DNA of 64,000 nucleotides from Candidatus Gastranaerophilales bacterium (GCA_944325175.1 CALUYZ010000006.1:36475-100474); one strand, 5' to 3'. Numbered from the stretch's first letter, positions 42,492-52,677 are shown. Notes: a model not told the origin generated them from the letters alone. Numbers and translations: made by a program.

Positions 42492-43352
42492 TTGGGCTAT
42501 AAAATTTTATATAAAAACGAAGTATGCAAAAACCAGTTTGAAATAAGGGTAAAAGCACCATATATCACAAAAAATGCAAAAGCAGGACAATTTATTATAT
42601 TAAGAGTTGATAAAAACTCTGAAAGAATCCCCTTAACAATCGCAGACTATGACAGAGAAAAAGAAGAATTAACCATAGTTTATATGGCAGTGGGATATAC
42701 AACCAAAAAACTTGCCCAATTAAACGTTGGCGATGAAATTGAAGATATAGTAGGGCCATTAGGCAAACCCACACATATTGAAAAATACGGCACAGTTATT
42801 TGTGTTGCAGGCGGATATGGCGCAGCGCCATGTTATTTAATTTCAAAAGCATTTAAAGATGCCGGTAATAAAGTTTATATGATTATGGGCGCAAGAAATA
42901 AAGATTTAATCTTCTGGCAAGATAAAATGAAAGACGCTTGCAGCGAGCTTATCATAACAACAGATGACGGCTCGCTTGGAATCAAAGGCTTTACAACTAA
43001 TGTCATGGCAGACATTATGAAAAAAGAAACAGTTAATTATGCAATAGCAGTTGGTCCAATGCCAATGATGAAAGCTGTTGCAGACCTTACAAGAGGAACA
43101 GGCATCAAAACAGAGGCTTCAATGAACCCAATTATGGTTGACGGTACAGGCATGTGCGGTGCTTGCAGAGTTACTGTAGGCAATGAAGTTAAATTTGCAT
43201 GCGTTGACGGACCTGACTTTGATGCACACTTAATTGATTTTGATGAAGTTATAAACAGATGCAAAATTTATAAAGACTACGAAAAAAGATGCGACGAAAC
43301 AAATTGCAATCTTCAAAAACAAGCAAGAGAACTTGAAGCATCACTAAAATAG
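42492..43352 (+). CDS. FAD/NAD-binding oxidoreductase subunit (NfnA/SudB/PyrK-like)
   Basis: 286 aa, TTG start with AGGAG nine bases upstream. Ferredoxin-NADP reductase-type FAD domain (R-I-P-L-T-I-A), NAD domain (C-V-A-G-G-Y-G-A-A-P), and C-terminal [2Fe-2S] cysteines (G-M-C-G-A-C-R-V then C-V-D-G-P). In NfnAB or sulfide dehydrogenase this subunit pairs with a GltD-like flavoprotein, which is not next door. Probable role: electron bifurcation or NAD(P)H-ferredoxin exchange. A small Cys protein and leuC follow closely. Confidence 0.85.
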   Translation: MGYKILYKNEVCKNQFEIRVKAPYITKNAKAGQFIILRVDKNSERIPLTIADYDREKEELTIVYMAVGYTTKKLAQLNVGDEIEDIVGPLGKPTHIEKYGTVICVAGGYGAAPCYLISKAFKDAGNKVYMIMGARNKDLIFWQDKMKDACSELIITTDDGSLGIKGFTTNVMADIMKKETVNYAIAVGPMPMMKAVADLTRGTGIKTEASMNPIMVDGTGMCGACRVTVGNEVKFACVDGPDFDAHLIDFDEVINRCKIYKDYEKRCDETNCNLQKQARELEASLK

Positions 43353-43361
43353 GAGAAAGAT

Positions 43362-43541
43362 ATGGCAACATCTCAAATTCCCGTATGCCCTTTAATGTCT
43401 GCGGGCAATGATATTCCTATAATATGCGTTCAGGAAAGATGCGCATGGTACGTTGCAAACTTAAAAAAATGTTCCATGTATATTATCGGGCACAACACCA
43501 TGCTTGAACTAAAAAACAAACTAGAAAACAGAAGTAATTAA
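43362..43541 (+). CDS. Small four-cysteine protein
   Basis: 59 aa with an AGGAG ribosome site. Four cysteines spaced C-x12-C-x4-C-x9-C around C-A-W-Y, a small zinc- or Fe-S-binding pattern (the C-P-L...C-A-W...C type known from short bacterial proteins). It starts 9 bp after the flavoprotein gene and ends 14 bp before leuC, so the three are one operon. Confidence 0.75.
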   Translation: MATSQIPVCPLMSAGNDIPIICVQERCAWYVANLKKCSMYIIGHNTMLELKNKLENRSN

Positions 43542-43555
43542 GAAGGAAACAAAAT

Positions 43556-44821
43556 ATGTCAAAACCAATGACCATAACAGAAAAAATATTTGCAGCACAC
43601 TCAGGCAGAGAAAGCGTTAAAGCGGGCGATCTTATTACTGCAAAAGTTGACATAACTCTTGCAAACGATATAACAGCTCCCGTAGCAATAAAAGAATTCA
43701 ATAAAATTGGTGTAGATAATGTTTTTGATGTTACAAGAACGGTTTTTGTTCCTGACCATTTTGTTCCAAATAAAGATATAAAATCTGCCGAACAAGTTAA
43801 TTTGATTAGAAAATTTTGCAAAGAAAAAGGTATTGTAAATTTCTTCGAAGTAGGCAGAATGGGCATTGAACATGCGCTTCTTCCGGATTCAGGTTTGGTT
43901 GGTGCCGGCGATCTTATAATTGGTGCCGATTCTCACACTTGCACCTATGGCGCTTTGGGTGCTTTTTCAACAGGTGTTGGTTCAACAGACCTTGCCTGCG
44001 CTATGGCATCAGGCGAAACTTGGTTTAAAGTACCGTCAGCAATAAAAGTTGAATTTAACGGCACTTTAAACAAATGGGTTTCAGCAAAAGATTTAATTTT
44101 ACACCTTATAGGCGACATTGGAGTTGACGGCGCACTTTACAAAACCCTTGAAATAACAGGTTCCGCCATTTCAAATATGGAAATGGACGGCAGATTTACA
44201 ATTTGCAATATGGCTATTGAAGCAGGCGCTAAAAACGGAATAATTCCGCCTGATGAAATTACAAGAAAATACTTGGAAGGAAGAGCAAAAAGACCTTTCA
44301 AATTTTATAATTCAGACCCGGATGCAGAATATGAAAGAATTATTAAATACGATGTCAAAGATATTGAACCTACCGTTGCCTTTCCGCATTTGCCTGAAAA
44401 CACAAAACCTATTTCAAAAGTAGGTGATGTTAAAATTAATCAGGTTGTAATAGGAAGTTGCACAAACGGCAGATTGTCCGACCTAAAAATTGCTGCAGAT
44501 ATATTAAAAGGCAAAAAAGTTCACCCTGATGTAAGATTGATTGTGTTCCCTGGAACTCAAGACATTTATCTGAAAGCTATTGAACTTGGCTATGTTCAAA
44601 CAATAGTGGAAGCTCAAGGTGCTGTTTCAACACCAACATGCGGTCCTTGCTTAGGTGGACACGCAGGCATTTTAGCCAAAGGCGAAAGAGCAATTTCAAC
44701 TACAAACAGAAACTTTGTAGGCAGAATGGGGCATCCTGAATCGGAAGTTTACCTTGCTTCTCCTGCAATAGCAGCAGCAAGTGCAATTAAAGGCAAAATT
44801 TGCTCACCTGACGAACTATAA
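43556..44821 (+). CDS. leuC: 3-Isopropylmalate dehydratase large subunit (LeuC/HacA family)
   Basis: 421 aa, the short bacterial/archaeal LeuC2/HacA size. [4Fe-4S] ligands: G-S-C-T-N-G-R and C-G-P-C; also [10 protein letters not shown]. The enzyme isomerises 2- to 3-isopropylmalate in leucine synthesis (HacA relatives use homoaconitate). A small subunit (LeuD) is required, but the next gene is an amidase, so leuD must be elsewhere. Confidence 0.93.
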   Translation: MSKPMTITEKIFAAHSGRESVKAGDLITAKVDITLANDITAPVAIKEFNKIGVDNVFDVTRTVFVPDHFVPNKDIKSAEQVNLIRKFCKEKGIVNFFEVGRMGIEHALLPDSGLVGAGDLIIGADSHTCTYGALGAFSTGVGSTDLACAMASGETWFKVPSAIKVEFNGTLNKWVSAKDLILHLIGDIGVDGALYKTLEITGSAISNMEMDGRFTICNMAIEAGAKNGIIPPDEITRKYLEGRAKRPFKFYNSDPDAEYERIIKYDVKDIEPTVAFPHLPENTKPISKVGDVKINQVVIGSCTNGRLSDLKIAADILKGKKVHPDVRLIVFPGTQDIYLKAIELGYVQTIVEAQGAVSTPTCGPCLGGHAGILAKGERAISTTNRNFVGRMGHPESEVYLASPAIAAASAIKGKICSPDEL

Positions 44822-44848
44822 AAACCTTTTTGGGCGAGGGGTAAAAAA

Positions 44849-45694
44849 TTGAAAAAAAATATTTTAGCAATTCAAATGAATTCAATTTTGGGTGATACAA
44901 GGGCGAATTATGCCAAAATTGATTCAATGATTGAGAGATATTATTCTCAAATACAAGACAATTCAGATTTGCCTGATATTATTGTATTACCTGAAGTTTG
45001 GACATCAGGTTGGGACTGTTCAATCTTTAAAAATTGCATAGATTCATTTGGCGAAACCGAAGATTTTTTATCCAAAATAGCACAAAAACACTATGTCAAC
45101 ATAATTGGCGGCTCTTATTTAAGAGGTACAAACGGCATTGTAAAAAATTCTTGCCCGATTTTTAACAGAGAAGGCAAATTACTTCAAAGATACGATAAAA
45201 TTCACTTATATGCACCTGACGGTGAAGCTGAAACAGTTGTTGCCGGTGACACGCCAACCATTGTAGTTTTAGATGAAATAAAAATAGGCTTATCTATTTG
45301 TTACGACATAAGATTTCCTGAACTATTCAGAAGCTATATAAATTCACCGTTTGTTCCTGAATTATTGATAAATATGTCGGCATGGCCCCTTTCAAGAAAA
45401 GAACAATATACGGTTATGGCACAATCACGTGCCATTGAAAACCAAAGTTACTTTTTAGCTCTTTCTCAAACAGGACACATAAAAGGTAACATTAATAATG
45501 CGGGTAATTCACTTATGGTTGAACCTATGGGCAACATTATCGAAAAATTAGGCGAAGCCGAAGGGTATCTTAGTGCAAAAATTAATACAGATATTGTTTA
45601 TGAGACAAGGAAAAAATTTCCAAATTTAAAAAACAGAAAAATATACAATTTTGGTTTTGTTCCTGAATTTACAGGGGAATTACAGAATGTTTAA
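44849..45694 (+). CDS. Carbon-nitrogen hydrolase (omega-amidase/nitrilase superfamily)
   Basis: 281 aa, TTG start after GAGGGG. Catalytic triad visible: Glu in V-L-P-E-V-W, Lys in Y-D-K-I-H-L, Cys in L-S-I-C-Y-D-I-R-F-P-E. The omega-amidase-like sequence suggests hydrolysis of alpha-ketoglutaramate or a similar amide, possibly metabolite repair. It overlaps the following PBP4 gene by 8 bp. Confidence 0.9.
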   Translation: MKKNILAIQMNSILGDTRANYAKIDSMIERYYSQIQDNSDLPDIIVLPEVWTSGWDCSIFKNCIDSFGETEDFLSKIAQKHYVNIIGGSYLRGTNGIVKNSCPIFNREGKLLQRYDKIHLYAPDGEAETVVAGDTPTIVVLDEIKIGLSICYDIRFPELFRSYINSPFVPELLINMSAWPLSRKEQYTVMAQSRAIENQSYFLALSQTGHIKGNINNAGNSLMVEPMGNIIEKLGEAEGYLSAKINTDIVYETRKKFPNLKNRKIYNFGFVPEFTGELQNV

Positions 45695-47066
45695 AAAATT
45701 AATTGTTTTATTTTTTTTACTATTCTTTTTGCAACCTGCAAGTTTTGCATCAAACTTTTCAGGTCCAATTAATGATATTATAAATTCTTACGACTTTGAC
45801 AGAGATTCCGTAATTTCAGTTTCTGTTAAAGACAAAGAAAGCAAAAGTGTATATTCAAAAAACCAATACAAATATCTAAACCCGGCTTCAGCACTAAAGC
45901 TTTTTACAATGGCTGCAAGTATAAATACATTGGGCAAAGATTACAAATTTCAAACCGCATTTTATAAAGACAAAAACAACAATATATACCTGAAATTATC
46001 GGGAGACCCCCTTTTAAAAACAGCCGATATGGAAGTTTTAGCCAACAATTTAAAACAAAACTGCAAAGGTAAAATCAATAAAATATACATAGATGATACA
46101 ATAATTGATATGATGCCCTATCCAAACGGTTGGATGAGCGATGATGTTTGGCCAAACGCTCCTAAAATTTCACCTTATATGGTAGATTTTAATACCGTTA
46201 AAGTTGATTTTTTCTTATCTGAAGATAAAAAAGATATAAGAATTGTGCAAAAAAGCCCTTATAAATTTTCATTTGTAAACAAATTAGAAATAGGCGCAAA
46301 AACAGATTTTACATTTGTTGTAGACGAATTTCATAACACAATAAATATAGAAGGAGAAATTTCTGAAAGTATAACAGATAAACAAGTTCCTGTATTAAAT
46401 CCGAGATATTTCTTCTGTCAAAAAATGACCGATGCAATAAATAAAGCAGGTATAAAATTTAGTGATAAATTTTTGTTTGCAAAAACTCCTGATGATGCCA
46501 CATTAGTTGCAAAATTTGAAAGACCTCTGGATGAAGTTGTTAAATTCACACTGGAAACAAGCAACAACACAAGTGCAGAAATGGTTTTCAAGGTGGCTGG
46601 CGGCAAATATGCAAAAGAAAAAGGTTTATTAAAAAATAATTACCTAATTTTAGGCACAACACAAAACGGCATCAACATGTTTGTTGATTATTATAAAAAT
46701 TTAGGGTTAGATTCAAAACAAGTAAGAATTAATGACGGAAGCGGGGTTTCACGATACAATGTCATGAATACCGACTGGATGTCAGACGCACTGTCTAAAA
46801 TTGATTTTGATTTTGAAAAATATCTGCCCACAGGCGGTGTTGGCACACTGGATAAAAGGTTAAGAGAAATAAAAGGCTCTGTTTATCTAAAAACAGGAAC
46901 CCTTTTTGGCTCCAGCTCACTTGTCGGAATTATAAAAACAAAAGATAATATTTATTACTATGCATCAAACATAATGAGCTACAACAGAAACAGTTCATTA
47001 ATTAAAGCCGTGGAAGATGAAATAATTTTTGAAATATACAGAAGGGGAAATGATGAACAAAATTAA
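45687..47066 (+). CDS. dacB: D-alanyl-D-alanine carboxypeptidase/endopeptidase (PBP4)
   Basis: 459 aa from the ATG at 45687 (AGGGGAA upstream). Signal peptide of about 21 residues. Active-site elements: S-A-L-K (Ser68-Lys71), S-N-N, and K-T-G in Y-L-K-T-G-T. Trims or cleaves peptidoglycan peptides in the periplasm. Translationally coupled to the amidase and overlapping the next gene, forming a three-gene unit. Confidence 0.92.
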   Translation: MFKKLIVLFFLLFFLQPASFASNFSGPINDIINSYDFDRDSVISVSVKDKESKSVYSKNQYKYLNPASALKLFTMAASINTLGKDYKFQTAFYKDKNNNIYLKLSGDPLLKTADMEVLANNLKQNCKGKINKIYIDDTIIDMMPYPNGWMSDDVWPNAPKISPYMVDFNTVKVDFFLSEDKKDIRIVQKSPYKFSFVNKLEIGAKTDFTFVVDEFHNTINIEGEISESITDKQVPVLNPRYFFCQKMTDAINKAGIKFSDKFLFAKTPDDATLVAKFERPLDEVVKFTLETSNNTSAEMVFKVAGGKYAKEKGLLKNNYLILGTTQNGINMFVDYYKNLGLDSKQVRINDGSGVSRYNVMNTDWMSDALSKIDFDFEKYLPTGGVGTLDKRLREIKGSVYLKTGTLFGSSSLVGIIKTKDNIYYYASNIMSYNRNSSLIKAVEDEIIFEIYRRGNDEQN

Positions 47067-48621
47067 ATTTTTAATTTCTTTTTTACTTTTAACGACAATT
47101 TTAAACCCTGTATGTGCAGCAAATTTCAACTGGAATAACAACCTTAGAACTTTATTCATAGATAATAGCGCAAATATATACACATTAAACGTAAGAACTT
47201 TTGGCGCAAAAGATTACAACAATAACGATATCATTGAAACAAATTTAGGCGAAGCAAAAGGAACATTTATAAATGCCATTCCAAGACTAAAAGAATTAAA
47301 AGAGCTTGGAATTAACGTGGTTTACCTTTTGCCTGTTACAAAAACGGGAAAATTAAAGGCGCTGGGTACAGCCGGTTCTTTGTATGCGATTGATTCTTTT
47401 GATAAGATAGACCCAAACCTTTTAGATGAAACAGATTTTACCCCAAACGTTAAAGAACAGGCAAAAAAATTCGTAAACGAAGCACATAAACTTGGAATAC
47501 ACGTTATGGTAGACCTTCCAAGCTGCGGTTCGTATGATATGTCCTTAGAAAAACCTAATTTATTTCTGAAGGATAAAAATAATTCAGCCGTAATTCCTTC
47601 CGATTGGACTGATGTAAGGCTTTTTAGAACTTATGACGATAATAACAACTTAAATAAAGCTCTTATTGATGAGTATAAAAGCTTTATAGACTTAGTTCAA
47701 TATATAGGCGCTGACGGCATAAGGGCAGATGTTGCAGCAATTAAACCAAAAGAATTTTGGACCGAAATAATAAACTATGCAAGAAACAATGACCCTCAAT
47801 TTTTATTCTTAGCTGAAGCCTCACCAAAATGGACAAACCCAACTAAGGGTTATTTGGCATACACCTCAACTGAAGATTTGCTGGAAGCAGGCTTTGACGG
47901 CTATTATTCCGACTGGTCCAACCTAAAAGATATAAAAACAAAAAATGAATTTTATGCAAAAATACAAGAAGATTTAAAACTTTTAGAAAAGTTTGAAAAC
48001 AAAAAATCTTATATTGCAAACTTTGCAACCCATGATCAAGTAAGCCCTGCATCTTTAGGGTATCCGTACTGGCAAATGGTAAATTGGCTAAATATGACAT
48101 TGCCTCTAAATCCATATACTTTAGACGGCTTTCCCGCAGCAGACACTTATTCATACAAATTTCAAAACAAAAAAGCAGAAAAATCATATACAGATGATGA
48201 CACATACTTTGTACATAAAAATAAATTTGATATTTTTAATTTTTCAAGAGCGCCACACAGCTTAACTAAAGAAAATATTGAGGAAAGCGAATATCTAAGC
48301 GCAACAAGGCTTAGGTATATGATGGCACCTTTTATTGCTTCAAAAAATTGTGAATTCTTAAAAACGGACAATAATTCGGTTTTTGCGTTCAAAAAAGAAT
48401 TAGGGCAAGAATTTATAATAGTTATAGGCAATTTAGACTACATAAATTCTCAGGCAGCAAAAATTAAAGTTCCAAAAATGAAAAAAGACGATTTTGTTAT
48501 GCCTTTTAAAATGCAAGCGGCACCAATAGCAAAAAACGGTTCTTTCGAAATTAGTTTAAAACCTTTTGAAATTCAGGTTTTAGCTGTTAAAAAAATGCCA
48601 AAAGAAAAGCGCAAAAATTAA
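47050..48621 (+). CDS. Secreted GH13 alpha-amylase-family glycoside hydrolase
   Basis: About 523 aa, ATG-ATG start after AAGGGGA. Signal peptide ending near V-C-A-A. Barrel motifs: nucleophile Asp227 in G-A-D-G-I-R-A-D-V-A, acid/base Glu256 in F-L-A-E-A-S, and T-H-D-Q near residue 330 for the third acid. Acts on alpha-glucans outside the cytoplasm; exact specificity not predictable. Overlaps the PBP4 gene by 17 bp and converges on hydF with one base between. Confidence 0.9.
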   Translation: MMNKIKFLISFLLLTTILNPVCAANFNWNNNLRTLFIDNSANIYTLNVRTFGAKDYNNNDIIETNLGEAKGTFINAIPRLKELKELGINVVYLLPVTKTGKLKALGTAGSLYAIDSFDKIDPNLLDETDFTPNVKEQAKKFVNEAHKLGIHVMVDLPSCGSYDMSLEKPNLFLKDKNNSAVIPSDWTDVRLFRTYDDNNNLNKALIDEYKSFIDLVQYIGADGIRADVAAIKPKEFWTEIINYARNNDPQFLFLAEASPKWTNPTKGYLAYTSTEDLLEAGFDGYYSDWSNLKDIKTKNEFYAKIQEDLKLLEKFENKKSYIANFATHDQVSPASLGYPYWQMVNWLNMTLPLNPYTLDGFPAADTYSYKFQNKKAEKSYTDDDTYFVHKNKFDIFNFSRAPHSLTKENIEESEYLSATRLRYMMAPFIASKNCEFLKTDNNSVFAFKKELGQEFIIVIGNLDYINSQAAKIKVPKMKKDDFVMPFKMQAAPIAKNGSFEISLKPFEIQVLAVKKMPKEKRKN

Positions 48622-48622
48622 A

Positions 48623-49828
48623 CTAAATATCTAAAACAGGCTTAATTGCCCTATCTAAAATTCCTAAACATTTTGCAATTACAATTCCATAGTTTGTAAT
48701 TGATACGTTGTTTTCTTTTGCAATATTTATTCTGTTTAAAACCTCGCGTCTTGTCGTCATGCAAGCGCCGCAGTGAATAATTAAAGAATATTTATCAACA
48801 GATAAAGGGAAATCATGCCCTGAATAATGTTCAAAGTTTAATTTTTTACCTGTATATTTTCGAATCAGATTTGGAATTTTCACTCTTCCGATATCATCTT
48901 CAACCGGATGATGAGTGCAAGATTCAAGAATTAAAATATTATCATCATCTTTTAATTCATCAACTTTAAGCGCACCTTTATACAAGGTTTTAAGGTCACC
49001 TTTCAATCTTGCAAAAAGAATTGAAAAAGAAGTGAGCATAATATCAGAAGGTACAATGGCGCTAACCTCTTTAAATGCTTGAGAATCAACCACAACAAGC
49101 TTTGGCTTAATTTTCAAACTATTAATAGCTTGCTCTAATTTATCAGGTGTGACAACAACTGAAATCGAATTATTATCAAGCATTTCTCTTATCGCATTAA
49201 CCTGAGGCAAAATAATTCTGCCCTTTGGTGCCTCTTTATCAATAGGAATAACCAAAACGGCAACTTCACCCTCTTTAACAATATCTGACATAATAACGTT
49301 ATTATTTATATAATCATCCGGCAAAATTTTAATTAATGCTGCAATAAATTCATTAACAAAATTATCTTTTTTATTGGCGGATGTATTCAAAACAACATTT
49401 GATTTTTCAGCCAAAAAATTAAAATCCAAAGAGCTTATTTGACCTAAATCATTCTTATTTACAACAGAGATTATAGGAATATTTTTATTTTTAATATCAG
49501 ATAAAAAGTTTTTTTCAATTTCGGTTAATTTTTCAAAATCTGAAACAAAAACAACAACATCACACCTCATAAGCGCTTTTTTTGTTTTTTCAACCCTAAG
49601 CGCGCCAAGCTCACCGACATCGTCAATTCCTGCCGTATCTAAAATGGTAATCGGACCAACAGGCAAAAGTTCCATTGATTTTTGATTAACATCGGTTGTA
49701 GTTCCTTTAAAATCAGACACTACAGAAAAATCTTGTCCGGTTATTTTATTAACCAAACTTGATTTGCCTGAATTTCTTTTACCGAAAAAACCAATATGTA
49801 ACCTTAACCCTTTTGTTGTTGAAAGCAT
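48623..49828 (-). CDS. hydF: [FeFe]-hydrogenase maturation GTPase HydF
   Basis: 401 aa. N-terminal GTPase: G-K-R-N-S-G-K-S-S-L-V-N, D-T-A-G-I, N-K-N-D. C-terminal Fe-S domain with the HydF signature C-T-H-H-P, H-Y-S-G-H-D-F-P and H-C-G-A-C. HydF is the scaffold that builds and delivers the H-cluster 2Fe unit, working with HydE and HydG (not in this window). Its presence indicates fermentative anaerobic hydrogen metabolism. Confidence 0.95.
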   Translation of the reverse strand: MLSTTKGLRLHIGFFGKRNSGKSSLVNKITGQDFSVVSDFKGTTTDVNQKSMELLPVGPITILDTAGIDDVGELGALRVEKTKKALMRCDVVVFVSDFEKLTEIEKNFLSDIKNKNIPIISVVNKNDLGQISSLDFNFLAEKSNVVLNTSANKKDNFVNEFIAALIKILPDDYINNNVIMSDIVKEGEVAVLVIPIDKEAPKGRIILPQVNAIREMLDNNSISVVVTPDKLEQAINSLKIKPKLVVVDSQAFKEVSAIVPSDIMLTSFSILFARLKGDLKTLYKGALKVDELKDDDNILILESCTHHPVEDDIGRVKIPNLIRKYTGKKLNFEHYSGHDFPLSVDKYSLIIHCGACMTTRREVLNRINIAKENNVSITNYGIVIAKCLGILDRAIKPVLDI

Positions 49829-49883
49829 TTTAATTTCCTCTACAATATTGTATAATTAAACAGGAAAAGTAAGGAGTTTTCAA

Positions 49884-50072
49884 ATGGCAAAAATCTTAAT
49901 TTCTATGCCCGATAAATTTTTGGAATCTATCGACAAACTTGCATTAAACGAACAAAGATCAAGAAGCGAGCTTATAAGAGAAGCACTAAGAAATTATTTA
50001 AGAAGCGTCCATACAATAAATTCCAAACGTGCATTTAAAAATGCAGAAATCCTAGACGGGCTTTTAGATTAA
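49884..50072 (+). CDS. Ribbon-helix-helix (CopG-family) protein
   Basis: 62 aa. I-L-I-S-M-P-D-K-F-L-E-S-I-D-K-L-A (strand and helix 1) then R-S-R-S-E-L-I-R-E-A-L-R-N-Y-L: a dimeric RHH DNA-binding fold. AAGGAG precedes the ATG and a TATAAT box lies at 49851. No toxin gene partners it; it converges with the TOPRIM gene, overlapping by 4 bp. Probably a regulator or orphan antitoxin. Confidence 0.88.
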   Translation: MAKILISMPDKFLESIDKLALNEQRSRSELIREALRNYLRSVHTINSKRAFKNAEILDGLLD

Positions 50073-51025
50073 AGATTTTTAATTTCATCTGTTATAAGTT
50101 TCAATTCATCTGAAACAGGAGGGTTTTTGGCTTGCAATAAATATTCTCTGATTATTTTTGCAAAATCCGCTTTCTTGAATTCACCCCAGCCGTTATTTTT
50201 AAAACAATCATGCAATTCAACAACAGCATGCCCGTTTTCTTCAAATTCATTTTCACCATTTAACATATTTTGGGCAAAATGAAAATTTAGTGCATTTTTT
50301 ATAAGCTTTCCCGTTAAAATGTCTTCAAATTCACCTGTTTTAATTATATGAATTTTATCTTTCTCTCTTAATTTTGGCGTTATTAAATCATAAATTTCTT
50401 TTGCATCAGAATCAAGTAAAATAAAAATTGGAATTTTTATTTCTTCTATCAATTTATAATATTTTCTTGCAACCTGATTTTTACCGCCTGCACCCAATAC
50501 AAAAATGCCTTCTTTTTTAAAATCTAACCCCAATTTTTTTGCAAATTCAATTAATAAAATTTCTTCAGTTATTCCTTCAACCAAAACAACTTTTGAAACA
50601 GGAAAAAGAGTTGAATATTTTTCTCTCACCTGAAAAGAATTCATTTTTCCTTGCAATTTTAGTTTTTTAAGGTTGAGAGGAAGATTTTCTTCCTCAATCA
50701 AACCGATTAGCGCAAAAAAATCAATTTTAGAATTTAAAAAGAATTCATCCTCTTTAGTTAAATAAAAAATTTCTTTCTCATCATTTTTAATTATATTGTT
50801 TAAGCTTAAATCAGAAGAAAATTTTGCAGCAGAATTTAAAATTTTTGTTACAATTTCCAATTTTTCAAAAGCAGATAAATTCGAAATCTTTATTTCAGAT
50901 TGTATTAAACATTTAGACAAAACATCATCCATAACCCTGTTATACCTGTCTGAAACCGGTTTAAAACGGGTTAATCTGTCCAAGCAAATTTTTATATAGT
51001 TGGTATCAGGAATTTTAAATTTCAT
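50069..51025 (-). CDS. TOPRIM-domain protein (OLD-like, no ATPase)
   Basis: About 318 aa from the ATG at 51025. The middle contains a TOPRIM core: V-V-L-V-E-G-I-T-E-E (catalytic Glu), G-A-G-G-K-N-Q and I-F-I-L-L-D-S-D-A-K (DxD). This is the nuclease half of OLD proteins, without the N-terminal ATPase. Could cut DNA with a separate partner. It sits in a core stretch rather than the island. Function uncertain. Confidence 0.75.
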   Translation of the reverse strand: MKFKIPDTNYIKICLDRLTRFKPVSDRYNRVMDDVLSKCLIQSEIKISNLSAFEKLEIVTKILNSAAKFSSDLSLNNIIKNDEKEIFYLTKEDEFFLNSKIDFFALIGLIEEENLPLNLKKLKLQGKMNSFQVREKYSTLFPVSKVVLVEGITEEILLIEFAKKLGLDFKKEGIFVLGAGGKNQVARKYYKLIEEIKIPIFILLDSDAKEIYDLITPKLREKDKIHIIKTGEFEDILTGKLIKNALNFHFAQNMLNGENEFEENGHAVVELHDCFKNNGWGEFKKADFAKIIREYLLQAKNPPVSDELKLITDEIKNL

Positions 51026-51127
51026 TTGCAAACTAAAAAAACCTTTTTTATAATTGTAAAAACAAAAAGCCCAAAAAGGCAATTTTTTTAATTCTTGTGT
51101 TTTAGAAAAGATAAGGGCAAAGTTTCA

Positions 51128-52504
51128 ATGATAAATAATATCGGGCTTTATAATAATAATATACAAAAAGTTCAAACACCTTTGTCGGTCGCTACGAATT
51201 TTAACGGCATGCAAACAAACGGTGTAAGTAAACCTGCATTTTCATTTTTTCCTTTAAAAAAAGAAAATGTTTCAACTATTAATGCACCGAAAACAAAATT
51301 AACAACAAAAGAAGAATATGATTCATACAATGCCCTTTTATACGCTTTTTCAACATCCAAAACAGAAAAATTAAGCCCGCAAGACAATGTTTCAAGACAA
51401 GCAAAACTTGATAAACTTCTAAGAAATGGCGTTCTTTTAAGCAATAATTCAAACGACAAATCTACCGTTCTTCTAAATTTAACAAAAGTGTTAAATAACA
51501 AAAGAGCAGGCGATATAGACAGCATAAAAATAGCAGGACAAATTATAGACACACTATACAACCCCGCCATAATCACCCAAAGGTTTGGTGACATTCCGAA
51601 AGAAGCCCAAAGTTTTGTTATGAAAAAAGATTTACAAGGCAACTTTATTCAAGGCGAAGACGGTTCAATTAACGTTCAAGGCTCAGGCACATGTGTTGCT
51701 GCAAGCGTTGAATTCCACATGGCAAATAAACACCCCGCAGAATTTGCACGCTGGGCGGAATCTTTAACAAGCCCAAAAGTAAGCGTTGAAAAAGAAATAA
51801 ACTTATCAGCCCTTTCTAAAAACCCGATGAACGCAATTTGGCTTCTAAGAGAATTTGGCGTCAAGCCGGAGGCAATGAATTTTTACAAAGCAAAACTAAA
51901 CTTAAAACCGGACGAAAATGCCATAGTAAGAGCTCAAATTCAAGATAATTATTGGGATATGGGCGAAAGAAACATACTTGATGTTTTATTTCAATCAACA
52001 CTAATGCAGCTTGGCTCTCAACAAAGTTATAATTCACTAACAGATATTAGAGCCGGCAAATTTAATTCTAACCCTCAAGGTTTAATAGAATTTGAAAAAA
52101 CATTTATTGAATCAGTTGTTGAAAATTCCGAAAGAACATCCATTGTATATCAAAATGTTGACAACAATCAAAATCTGCTTGGTTGGAACACTGATTTATC
52201 AACAATACAAAAACATATAACAGACACAATAGACTCAGGAGAAGATGTTATAGCAGGGTATGTTTTAACGGCAAGAGAATGTAATGAGCCCGCAGACAAC
52301 CCCAACAAAATTGTAAACGGTCATGAAATAACAATAGTAGGTTATAAGAAAGGCTTAGACGGCAAGTTGACTTTTGTGTGCAACGATACAGATGACGATA
52401 AAAGCAAATTTGTGGAATATCCGGCAGATTACCTGTTACCAAAAATTCACCATGCCGGCTACCCTGTAGAAATAGTTGAAGACAACACACAAAAAGTTGC
52501 ATAA
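51128..52504 (+). CDS. Hypothetical protein with papain-like (cysteine protease-type) C-terminal domain
   Basis: About 458 aa from the ATG at 51128. The N-terminal 170 residues are Asn/Ser-rich and low in complexity. The C-terminal part has G-S-G-T-C-V-A-A-S (Cys189), N-G-H-E-I-T-I-V-G-Y (His399) and C-N-D-T-D-D (about 419): the Cys-His-Asn/Asp order and context of a papain/C39-like fold. No signal peptide. It could be a protease, transglutaminase or amidase; I do not recognise the exact family. Confidence 0.6.
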   Translation: MINNIGLYNNNIQKVQTPLSVATNFNGMQTNGVSKPAFSFFPLKKENVSTINAPKTKLTTKEEYDSYNALLYAFSTSKTEKLSPQDNVSRQAKLDKLLRNGVLLSNNSNDKSTVLLNLTKVLNNKRAGDIDSIKIAGQIIDTLYNPAIITQRFGDIPKEAQSFVMKKDLQGNFIQGEDGSINVQGSGTCVAASVEFHMANKHPAEFARWAESLTSPKVSVEKEINLSALSKNPMNAIWLLREFGVKPEAMNFYKAKLNLKPDENAIVRAQIQDNYWDMGERNILDVLFQSTLMQLGSQQSYNSLTDIRAGKFNSNPQGLIEFEKTFIESVVENSERTSIVYQNVDNNQNLLGWNTDLSTIQKHITDTIDSGEDVIAGYVLTARECNEPADNPNKIVNGHEITIVGYKKGLDGKLTFVCNDTDDDKSKFVEYPADYLLPKIHHAGYPVEIVEDNTQKVA

Positions 52505-52606
52505 AATCAAATATCATCAGCCAAAATTTTAGACATTAAGCCAATTTAAAATACATATAAAGCTTCTTTAAAAACTCTCATAATCGTTTGATATAAAAAA
52601 TAAAAA

Positions 52607-52677
52607 AGGCGACACCCGGATTCGAACCGGGGGTAAAAGCTTTGCAGGCTTCTGCCTTACCACTTGGCCATGTCGCC
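52607..52677 (-). tRNA. tRNA-Cys (anticodon GCA)
   Basis: Reverse strand: acceptor GGCGACA/TGTCGCC with discriminator T, anticodon loop CTGCAAA (GCA), T-arm GGTTCGAATCC. U73 is the known identity base for tRNA-Cys. Confidence 0.95.
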
